The notes under the pieces were generated by a model. It did not search any database, was not told where the DNA came from, and saw nothing but the letters and a program-made list of their open reading frames with translations. This document shows, one piece after another, positions 1 through 6,369 of a stretch of DNA of 12,469 bases; the stretch's first letter is position 1; each line of letters begins with the position of its first letter. The stretch is from NCBI GenBank assembly GCA_949346185.1, contig CASGVX010000026.1, positions 1 to 12,469 on the forward strand, given 5' to 3'. Source of the stretch: an uncultured Lachnospiraceae bacterium. Its GTDB lineage: Bacteria; Bacillota; Clostridia; Lachnospirales; Lachnospiraceae. A program made the position numbers and the translations under genes.

Positions 1-471
1 ATCCTTCGCATCAATGGTATTTGCAATCACCATGATGGAATTAAGCGTGGCACTTTCCACCTGCTGCGTCTTTTCCTGCAGCTGCGCCTCCAAATCGTTC
101 CGCAAATCATACAGCTCGATCACGCGGGAAATGCGGCGACGCATGACGATGGACACAAAGGGCTTTGAAATATAATCATCCGCCCCTAGGCGAAGGCATT
201 CCTCCTCAGTCTGGGGCGTGGTATCCGCAGTCAGAAAAATCACTGGAATCCTCTTCCATTTGTCATCTGCGCGAATGCGGCGCAGTACTTCCTTCCCATC
301 CATCCCAGGCATGTTCAAATCAAGCAAAATCAAATCCGGAATAAACCTTTCCAGCAAAAAAAGCCCCTCATCTCCCGACAGGGCAGTAATCACCTGATAG
401 TCACGCTCCAATTCTCCCTTTGCTATTGACAAAATCGTTCTGCTATCATCTATTACCAATACTTTTCTCAT
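1..471 (-). CDS. Response regulator, N-terminal part; probable HD-GYP c-di-GMP phosphodiesterase (partial)
   Basis: The 157 visible residues start at ATG 471-469 behind an AGGAGG ribosome site at 478-483 and run off the left edge. Residues 1-118 form a complete CheY-like receiver: acidic pair D8/D9, phospho-acceptor D51 in LLDLNMPGMDG, T81 and K103 in the SKPF motif. A charged helix (about 119-140) follows and then IANTIDAKD, which is how HD-GYP domains commonly begin. HD-GYP domains hydrolyse c-di-GMP, so the likely role is a phosphorylation-controlled phosphodiesterase in the cytoplasm. The HD and GYP motifs lie outside the window, so a different HD-type output is possible. The receiver call is firm and the output call is inference. 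The gene is divergent from the DUF402 gene and has its own promoter. Confidence 0.85.
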   Translation of the reverse strand, partial: MRKVLVIDDSRTILSIAKGELERDYQVITALSGDEGLFLLERFIPDLILLDLNMPGMDGKEVLRRIRADDKWKRIPVIFLTADTTPQTEEECLRLGADDYISKPFVSIVMRRRISRVIELYDLRNDLEAQLQEKTQQVESATLNSIMVIANTIDAKD

Positions 472-537
472 ACATATCCTCCTGATTCCATTCCCTCTCA
501 CCCCGCCCTGTCCACATATCTATTATCTTTCATTTTC

Positions 538-566
538 ATTATAATGAATCCGCAGAGTAATCGCAA
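538..566 (-). promoter_or_regulatory. Sigma-A-type promoter of the response regulator gene
   Basis: Reading leftward, the -35 TTGCGA (561-566) and a perfect -10 TATAAT (538-543) are separated by exactly 17 bases. The start site would fall near 531, leaving a leader of about 60 bases that ends in AGGAGG before the ATG at 471. No operator-like repeat overlaps it. Confidence 0.75.
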
Positions 567-591
567 GTTTTCTTTGGATTTTCTTTTTTTC

Positions 592-620
592 TTTACTTTC
601 TCTTTCCAGAATATTATAAT
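592..620 (+). promoter_or_regulatory. Probable promoter of the DUF402 gene
   Basis: The -35 TTTACT (592-597) and -10 TATAAT (615-620) have a 17-base spacer. A second TATAAT at 647-652 lacks a good -35. The stretch is very AT-rich and carries a 12-base direct repeat, TTCTTTACTTTC, at 589-600 and 631-642. The leader ends in GGAGG at 691-695, ten bases from the start codon at 705. Confidence 0.5.
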
Positions 621-704
621 TATCCTAATATTCTTTACTTTCATACTATAATATTAAAAACATGGAAACCGGGCGACCGCTCCCAGAAATGGAGGCCAAA
701 TGAA

Positions 705-1187
705 ATGGAACAGATGAGACTATTTCGCAGACGCTATCTGCCAGATGAAATGATAGAATTGAGAGATGATGAGATATTGTCCGCATCCCGGGAAATCATC
801 GTCACAAAATGGAATGTACTGAAACCCAGAAACGATATTGCAAGGGGCTACTCCGCTTACTTTTTGAATCAGGGCGTGAAACTGAGCAAGGTGTATGGGT
901 CTGCAGGGAATCTGGTGTATTGGTACTGCGACATCATAAAGCCGGATATTGACCAGACTGCCGGAACATATACCTTTCATGATTTATTGATTGACGTGCT
1001 GATTTATCCCGATGGCATGGTGAAAGTAGTAGATTTAGATGAATTTGCAGATATCATGGAACAGGGCATTCTGGATTCCGCCGACTGCTTAGCGGCACTG
1101 CGCAGCACAGACGCTCTGTTAAAGAAAATATATGACGGCGAGGAATTTACTCGCATGAAAAGATATATCGAAGACTTGGAAGACTGA
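705..1187 (+). CDS. DUF402 domain protein (NtdP-like nucleoside phosphatase family)
   Basis: A 160-residue cytoplasmic protein with GGAGG upstream of the ATG. It carries the DUF402 pattern: WYCDI near residues 73-77, a FHDLLIDVLIYPDG stretch near 91-104, then VVDLDEFADIMEQG near 107-120. Characterised relatives (NtdP of Staphylococcus and its homologues) are metal-dependent phosphatases of nucleoside tri- and diphosphates, and the acidic residues in these motifs fit metal binding. The length fits the small end of the family. The gene stands alone on the plus strand and ends at a terminator shared with serS. The family call is firm; the substrate is inferred only from relatives. Confidence 0.85.
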   Translation: MEQMRLFRRRYLPDEMIELRDDEILSASREIIVTKWNVLKPRNDIARGYSAYFLNQGVKLSKVYGSAGNLVYWYCDIIKPDIDQTAGTYTFHDLLIDVLIYPDGMVKVVDLDEFADIMEQGILDSADCLAALRSTDALLKKIYDGEEFTRMKRYIEDLED

Positions 1188-1238
1188 TGCTGCCATTGGC
1201 AATCACACTGAAAATACCGAGCAATTTCCTATACGGTA

Positions 1239-1271
1239 AAAAAGGGCACCGAATAAATCGGCGCCCTTTTT
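1239..1271. terminator. Two-way intrinsic terminator between DUF402 gene and serS
   Basis: Arms AAAAAGGGC-A-CCGA (1239-1252) and TCGG-C-GCCCTTTTT (1258-1271) pair with one A/C mismatch around a 5-base loop. A T run follows the GC stem on both strands, so it can end the rightward DUF402 message and the leftward serS message. It lies two bases from the serS stop codon. Confidence 0.9.
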
Positions 1272-1273
1272 CA

Positions 1274-2566
1274 TCATTTCTTTTCTGGAATCAACGTTTC
1301 CTTGCCGCCCATATACGGCCTCAGCGCCTCTGGTATTGCCACGCTTCCGTCAGCCTGAAGATTATTCTCCAGAAATGCAATCAGCATCCGGGGCGGCGCT
1401 ACCACGGTATTGTTCAAGGTATGGGCAAAATATTTCTCATTACCCTCTTTCCGCACGCGAATCTGCAGACGGCGGGCCTGGGCATCTCCCAAATTCGAGC
1501 AGCTGCCCACCTCAAAATACTTCTGCTGGCGAGGAGACCATGCCTCCACGTCAATGGATTTCACCTTCAGGTCAGCCAAATCCCCAGAACAGCACTCCAG
1601 CGTACGCACCGGAATATCCAGCGTGCGGAACAAATCCACGGTATTCTTCCATAGTTTGTCGAACCACATAGGGCTCTCCTCCGGCTTGCACACCACGATC
1701 ATTTCCTGCTTTTCAAACTGATGGATGCGGTACACGCCCCGCTCCTCGATACCATGGGCTCCCTTCTCCTTGCGGAAGCAGGGAGAGTAGGAAGTCAGCG
1801 TCTTGGGCAGTTCCTCCTCCGGCGTAATGGTATCAATAAATTTTCCAATCATAGAATGCTCGCTGGTTCCGATAAGGTACAAATCCTCCCCCTCGATTTT
1901 ATACATCATGGCATCCATCTCCGCAAAGCTCATGACGCCAGTCACCACGTTGCTGCGAATCATAAAAGGAGGCACGCAATAGGTAAATCCTCTGTCAATC
2001 ATGAAATCTCTGGCATAGGAAATCACTGCGGAGTGAAGCCTGGCAATATCTCCCATGAGATAGTAGAAGCCATTTCCAGCCACCCTTCCCGCCGCATCAA
2101 TATCAAGCCCGTCGAAACTCTCCATAATCTCGGCGTGATAGGGAATCTCGTAATCCGGCACCACCGGCTCGCCGAACTTCTCTATCTCCACATTCTCACT
2201 ATCGTCTTTCCCAATGGGAACGCTAGGGTCAATGATATTGGGAATCACCAGCATGATCTCCCTCACCTTCTCCTGGTACTCCTTCTCCTGAGCCTCCAGC
2301 TCCGCCAATCGCTCTGCGTTTCTGGCAACCTCCGCCTTCTTGGCCTCGGCCTCCTCTCTCTTGCCCTGTCCCATCAAAGCACCGATTTCCTTAGAAACCC
2401 TCTTCCGACTGGCCCGCAGTTCATCCGCCTCCTGCTTTGCCTTTCTGGACTTGGCATCCAGCTCGACCACCTGATCCACCAGAAGGAGCTTGTCCTCTTG
2501 AAACTTTTTCTTGATATTCTCCTTCACTGCCTCAGGGTTTTCCCTTAAAAATCTCATGTCTAGCAT
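1274..2566 (-). CDS. serS: Seryl-tRNA synthetase
   Basis: Class II aminoacyl-tRNA synthetase that charges tRNA-Ser with serine. The start at ATG 2566 gives 430 residues, the usual length for SerRS, behind a GAGGAG site. An upstream in-frame ATG at 2668 would add 34 atypical residues without a ribosome site. Residues about 1-105 are the helical tRNA-binding arm, rich in charged heptads. The catalytic core follows, with GTSEH (233-237) at the serine pocket, motif 2 FRKE (264-267) and motif 3 with R393 in APPRMLIAFLEN. The motif 3 lead-in NNTVVAPPR differs from the more common AVGR form. The gene ends at the two-way terminator and lies 105 bp downstream of the CAP-domain gene. No T-box is evident. 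Confidence 0.96.
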   Translation of the reverse strand: MLDMRFLRENPEAVKENIKKKFQEDKLLLVDQVVELDAKSRKAKQEADELRASRKRVSKEIGALMGQGKREEAEAKKAEVARNAERLAELEAQEKEYQEKVREIMLVIPNIIDPSVPIGKDDSENVEIEKFGEPVVPDYEIPYHAEIMESFDGLDIDAAGRVAGNGFYYLMGDIARLHSAVISYARDFMIDRGFTYCVPPFMIRSNVVTGVMSFAEMDAMMYKIEGEDLYLIGTSEHSMIGKFIDTITPEEELPKTLTSYSPCFRKEKGAHGIEERGVYRIHQFEKQEMIVVCKPEESPMWFDKLWKNTVDLFRTLDIPVRTLECCSGDLADLKVKSIDVEAWSPRQQKYFEVGSCSNLGDAQARRLQIRVRKEGNEKYFAHTLNNTVVAPPRMLIAFLENNLQADGSVAIPEALRPYMGGKETLIPEKK

Positions 2567-2600
2567 CTTATTTTCTCCTCTGCCTCCTATTCTATTTCTT

Positions 2601-2654
2601 CGCCAACTGCGCCAGCAGCCAGCTTTCCCATAGCCGTTTCCCGCCAACTGCGCC
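2601..2654. repeat. 13-bp direct repeat in the serS upstream gap
   Basis: CGCCAACTGCGCC occurs at 2601-2613 and again at 2642-2654, 41 bp apart, in the 105-bp gap between the CAP-domain gene and serS. On the serS-sense strand it reads GGCGCAGTTGGCG. No function is recognised. It could be a small duplication or a pair of protein-binding sites. Confidence 0.5.
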
Positions 2655-2671
2655 CATTCGCACGTCATGCG

Positions 2672-3634
2672 TTAATCCGTAAACATCTGTACCCAATAAT
2701 ATTGATAACCCTGGGAAGACTTTACAAACCCTACGCCCAACTTGCCAAAGTCTGACGACATAATATTGGCCCGATGTCCCTCGGAATGCATCCAGCTGTC
2801 CATCACCGCAGCTGGGGTAATCTGCCCCGCGGCAATATTCTCCCCGCAAGTCCGGTAACTGATGTTATTTTGCTGCAATATGGTAAAGCAGCTGGTACCG
2901 TCTGGGCGAGTATGGGAGAATTGGCTTACGATCTCTCCTGCGCGAACCGATGCCGCCTCGCACAGTTTCTGATCCAACGCCAATGGGGTTCTCCCCTCCT
3001 TTGCCCGCTCTTCATTGACCAATTTGAGAACCTCCTGCGCATAGTTATTCTGCCCAGAAGAGTCTGAAGGATTTGAGGACGGGCTCGGGGACGGATTCAG
3101 CCCCGGCTCTTGCGACGGTTCCGGCGTGGGTTCCGCCGTGGGTTCCGGCATGGGTTCCGCCGTGGGTTCCGGCGTGGGTTCCGCCGTGGGTTCCGCCGTA
3201 GGTTCCGGCGATGGCTTTATCGTGGGCTGTGGCGTCACCTTCGGCGAAGGCTTCTTGTACTTCTTAATCTTCTTCGCCCCAGAGAACTTGCTCTTCTTAA
3301 TGCTAAGCCCCTTGGTGCGACAAGCCCGAATCTTCACATAATACTCTGAACCCGGTTTCAACTTCTTGATTTTAAACGTCCTTGTAAAAGAGAATGTCCA
3401 CAGGCGGTATTTCCCCTTCTTTCCCTTCTTGACAAAGACATGGTAAACGGTCACCTTATCCTTTTTCTTGATTTTAATGGTAGCCGTGGTCTTCGTCCTC
3501 TTCGTCACCGTAAATGATGGCTTCTTCGGCTTGGATGCCGCCTCTGCATCACTCCCCGACAAAACGGATACGCACAATGCCAGCAATAGGCAAAATGCAA
3601 TCCCTTTGACGAATATCGCTTTCCTCTGCATCAT
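2672..3634 (-). CDS. Secreted CAP/SCP (YkwD-like) protein with Fn3-like domain and proline-rich linker
   Basis: From ATG 3634 the protein has 320 residues. GGAGG lies 11 bases upstream; an upstream in-frame TTG at 3664 would place that site inside the gene. Residues 1-33 are a signal peptide (basic start, hydrophobic stretch 8-26, likely cut near AEA-A). A lysine-rich beta domain (about 38-125) resembles a fibronectin type III fold. Residues 128-192 are a Pro/Thr/Glu linker with PEPTAEPT units. The CAP domain (about 198-318) keeps the four family residues H241, E265, E285 and H287. CAP proteins of this type are exported; their bacterial function is mostly unknown. No sortase motif is seen, so it is probably released or wall-associated through the basic domain. 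Confidence 0.9.
   Translation of the reverse strand: MMQRKAIFVKGIAFCLLLALCVSVLSGSDAEAASKPKKPSFTVTKRTKTTATIKIKKKDKVTVYHVFVKKGKKGKYRLWTFSFTRTFKIKKLKPGSEYYVKIRACRTKGLSIKKSKFSGAKKIKKYKKPSPKVTPQPTIKPSPEPTAEPTAEPTPEPTAEPMPEPTAEPTPEPSQEPGLNPSPSPSSNPSDSSGQNNYAQEVLKLVNEERAKEGRTPLALDQKLCEAASVRAGEIVSQFSHTRPDGTSCFTILQQNNISYRTCGENIAAGQITPAAVMDSWMHSEGHRANIMSSDFGKLGVGFVKSSQGYQYYWVQMFTD
3112..3214. repeat. Short tandem repeats encoding the Pro/Thr/Glu linker
   Basis: Imperfect 12-base units (plus-strand form GGTTCCGCCGTG or GGTTCCGGCGTG) repeat about eight times inside the CAP-domain gene and encode AEPT/PEPT units of the linker. Because the unit is a multiple of three, copy-number change would alter linker length without shifting the frame. 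Confidence 0.85.
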
Positions 3635-3726
3635 CTCTACTTCTTCCTCCTTATTTCTTTTCAACTTATAGATGCACTATGCTATATGCAGCCAATTTCT
3701 ACTCTCGCATGCAAGCACCAAGATTA

Positions 3727-3782
3727 CAGTGCACTTGCACTGCCATTAAGCAGCGGGGCTATCCCATGGGGGGATGAATGGC
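3727..3782. other. Foldable intergenic segment upstream of the CAP gene
   Basis: The 171-bp gap between the GGDEF-EAL gene and the CAP gene contains nested complementary arms. GCCATT (3742-3747) pairs with AATGGC (3777-3782), enclosing ATCCC (3761-3765) with GGGAT (3771-3775) and a weak AGC/GCT stem (3752-3760). Directly beside it, CAGTGCA (3727-3733) pairs with TGCACTG (3736-3742). There is no T run, so it does not look like an intrinsic terminator, and it matches no riboswitch class I know. It could be an RNA leader, an RNA-processing site or an operator. Confidence 0.4.
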
Positions 3783-3805
3783 TGTGAATAGCAACATGCA
3801 AAATA

Positions 3806-6343
3806 CTAATTGCTTAAAAAGCATCTTTCATAGACATCATTGCGGATGCTCCCATAATACATGTCGCCTTCCAGTATATCACATCCCACATCCCTTGCAA
3901 CATCTTCCTGCATTTTTGTGTGGATACCGCCACAGGACACCTCCAGCCCCAATTCCTTCACCAGCTTGACTATCATCCTATACATCAGGCGTTCCTTCTC
4001 ATGAGCCATATTCTCCCTGAAAAACTCTCCATGGAACTTGATGGCGTGAATCGGCAGATGCCGCACCGCCTGCAGAGCCATGTGATCCGAGCCAAAACGG
4101 CTAATGACCAGACGGTATCCCCTCCGGTGCAAATCCTCCAACGCCAACTGAAAATCAGGTATCAAGTCCTTAAAATACTGCTCTTGAATCTCAAAGAGCA
4201 CATAAAAGGGATCGATATGATTTTTCTTCACAATATCGTCAATCCGGTCCACAGCCCCCTGCATGCACAACTGCCCTTGGGTAATATCAATGGAAATCGG
4301 CATGATTTTCTTTCCCTTCGCCTTCCACGCCGCCTGGGTCTGACATACATGGGACAGGACATAAAAGGGCAGCTGCTCGATTTCCGAATTGCGATCCACA
4401 TACCTCCTGATATCCTCCAGTGGAATATATTCCCCATTCTTCCTCTGTACCCCGGGCACCACCTTGCAGCCCATCACATTATCCTTGGTCTCCCTAATTC
4501 TAGGCTGATAGCAGATTTCCATCGTGCCATTCTGCATCGCCTCGCTAATCTCCTGAATCAACTCCTCCTCATAGAAGCGATTCTTCTCCAAATCATCGGT
4601 ATAGATGGCGAAATGATTTCCCCTGATACCCTTGATGCTTCTCCGAGCCAAGTCCGCACACTCAATCATATGATTGAAATCACTTGCCTTATCCTCCGAC
4701 TGCACTAAGTATATCCCGCAAATCAGCCCATAGATTTTAAAGCTCAATTCCTGCTCTTCGTCTGTCATTTCCCGCATCATCTGAGACAGAGTCTTTAGCA
4801 GTTCCCGATATTCCTTGTATTGAAACAACAGGATGAAATAATCTCCCTTGACACGGCAGGCCAGCCCTTGATATGCAAGGGAACGGCTTAGCACGCCGCC
4901 ATAGAGCCTGAGAATTTCATTTCCCGAAGACACGCCATAATGAAAGTTTAATTTCTGAAAGGCATTGATGTCACAGCAAAGCACGCCATAGTTCTGATTC
5001 CCATCCCTGTCAGCCAGAACTTCCTTTGCAGCCTTTGCAAACACACGCAGTCCCATCAGCTTCGTCACCGCATCTGTCTCCTCTTCCCTGTAATCCCCCT
5101 CCGGCACTACAATCTCATCACTTGACGGCGCCTGGGCAGTTGCCTTCTGGGCGGCCAAAGAGGAAGCAAACATGGTATTTTCCTGCAGCATCCTTGATTC
5201 CCCATAGATGCGATCCGGCTTATCATCCTCCGTCAAGCTGATGGACACCATGCTAATCAATGTGGAATGGAAATTCCCCTGATTATTTTTCACCCGGAAA
5301 ATGCCCTGGCTCTTTCCGATGGTCTTCGCTCTCTCTTCAATCGCCTTCCTCAGTTTCCCTGCATCCTCAGGGTGGGCAACCTTATCCAGGAAATCCCCCG
5401 CCAGAAAATTCCCAATCTCCTCCTCGGTAGAGATCGTGCTGACCAAATCCCCACTGCGGCAGAACTTATCCGTATCTACATGATATGTCCACTCCACTTC
5501 CTTCATATAGCGGTGGAGATACCTAGAGCGACGCACATTGTCCTCCAGTTTTTCCTCCATTCTCTTCCTATCGGTAATGTCCATGATAATGCATAAATAT
5601 ACCGGGGAGCAGTCATGATCCTCCACTCGCCGTCCATTAATATAGAACCACCGCACACATTCATTTTTATCTAAGATGCGGTAAGCAAAACTCAGCGTAC
5701 CATGGTTCTCCACCGCAGACTGCACCATAGATTTCACAAGTTTCACATCTTCAGGGTAAATCACCTTGTCGCACTGGTTGCCAAAAAGGGCAAAATAGTC
5801 CGCCCTGCTATAGCCGGATATCTGGTAAAATCCATCGTTGGCATACAGCAGTGTAAAATCCCACACCCTGAGCTTAATCACCCCGCCAGGAATGCTGTTT
5901 GCGATGGTATCCACTTCCTGCTTCGCATTGTAAACCTCCTGCAACGTCCGCTTCTGCTGGGTCACATTAATGCAGGAGCAATAATACCGCATCGTGTCAT
6001 CCACCATCACGCTGCTGGCGCTCAGAGATACCCACTGTGCTATGCCATCCTTTCTCTGGATGCGAAACTCCAGATGAATCACGCCGCCCATGGTAGCCTG
6101 TCTCGCAATCAGCATGCGAACCTTCTGCTTATCCTCTGGCAAAATAATCTCCATCAGGTGACTTTGAAACCTTTCCGAAAATTCTTCCGGCGTATACTGT
6201 ATCATGGAATACAGTTTCTTATTTCCATAGAGCAGGGTAATATCAGGTCCCTGCAAGGCGGAAAACATCGCACACTCCGACATATCCATGAGCAACTTCA
6301 TCTCTTCCAACGTAAAATCTTTTACTTTCTTTCTCGGTTTCAT
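3806..6343 (-). CDS. PAS-PAS-PAS-GGDEF-EAL protein with degenerate catalytic motifs
   Basis: The chosen start, ATG 6343, gives 845 residues and sits 8 bases after GGAGGAGG; a GTG directly before it (6346) is possible. Numbering here counts that GTG as residue 1. Two PAS/PAC modules span about 20-132 and 145-265 and a weaker third about 280-387. A GGDEF-like domain follows (425-585) with the signature RVKGDYF at 498-504, so GGDEF has become KGDYF; D459 is kept but the usual ND is NF at 467-468. The EAL-like domain (600-842) has KVV (628-630) in place of EAL, SRFGSD near 749-754 in place of DDFGTG, and GGIHT near 806-810 in place of EGVET. Both enzymes are probably inactive, leaving a ligand-binding or scaffold role. 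No membrane segment is seen. It follows the hybrid kinase gene after 26 bp, so the two are likely one operon. Confidence 0.9.
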   Translation of the reverse strand: MKPRKKVKDFTLEEMKLLMDMSECAMFSALQGPDITLLYGNKKLYSMIQYTPEEFSERFQSHLMEIILPEDKQKVRMLIARQATMGGVIHLEFRIQRKDGIAQWVSLSASSVMVDDTMRYYCSCINVTQQKRTLQEVYNAKQEVDTIANSIPGGVIKLRVWDFTLLYANDGFYQISGYSRADYFALFGNQCDKVIYPEDVKLVKSMVQSAVENHGTLSFAYRILDKNECVRWFYINGRRVEDHDCSPVYLCIIMDITDRKRMEEKLEDNVRRSRYLHRYMKEVEWTYHVDTDKFCRSGDLVSTISTEEEIGNFLAGDFLDKVAHPEDAGKLRKAIEERAKTIGKSQGIFRVKNNQGNFHSTLISMVSISLTEDDKPDRIYGESRMLQENTMFASSLAAQKATAQAPSSDEIVVPEGDYREEETDAVTKLMGLRVFAKAAKEVLADRDGNQNYGVLCCDINAFQKLNFHYGVSSGNEILRLYGGVLSRSLAYQGLACRVKGDYFILLFQYKEYRELLKTLSQMMREMTDEEQELSFKIYGLICGIYLVQSEDKASDFNHMIECADLARRSIKGIRGNHFAIYTDDLEKNRFYEEELIQEISEAMQNGTMEICYQPRIRETKDNVMGCKVVPGVQRKNGEYIPLEDIRRYVDRNSEIEQLPFYVLSHVCQTQAAWKAKGKKIMPISIDITQGQLCMQGAVDRIDDIVKKNHIDPFYVLFEIQEQYFKDLIPDFQLALEDLHRRGYRLVISRFGSDHMALQAVRHLPIHAIKFHGEFFRENMAHEKERLMYRMIVKLVKELGLEVSCGGIHTKMQEDVARDVGCDILEGDMYYGSIRNDVYERCFLSN

Positions 6344-6369
6344 CACGATCGCCTCCTCCGCTACCTACC

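Noticed and set aside
662..703. A 13-codon open frame just before the DUF402 gene, as a possible regulatory leader peptide
   Set aside because: Its ATG has no ribosome site and lies almost at the predicted start of the transcript from the second TATAAT. The peptide has no runs of a single amino acid or attenuator-like hairpins.
1721..2548. A 275-codon plus-strand open frame
   Set aside because: It lies wholly opposite serS, has no recognisable domain and reflects antisense codon bias.
2567..2668. N-terminal extension of SerRS from an upstream in-frame ATG
   Set aside because: The added 34 residues are unlike any SerRS start and lack a ribosome site, while ATG 2566 has GAGGAG and starts the normal MLDMRFL sequence.
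2567..2671. T-box leader for serS
   Set aside because: The gap is only 105 bp, has no conserved T-box sequence and no terminator/antiterminator pair.
3112..3214. CRISPR-like repeat pattern
   Set aside because: Units are 12 bases and directly adjacent without spacers, and they encode a typical proline-rich linker in frame.
3110..3349. Plus-strand frames rich in Arg/Phe/Gly or Gly/Ser/Val repeats
   Set aside because: They are antisense shadows of the tandem repeats that encode the Pro/Thr/Glu linker of the CAP-domain protein, with no ribosome site.
3665..3805. c-di-GMP (GEMM) riboswitch, suggested by an AGCGGGGCTA stretch
   Set aside because: The stretch recalls one GEMM-I segment on the plus strand, but the other conserved segments are missing and no plus-strand gene follows.
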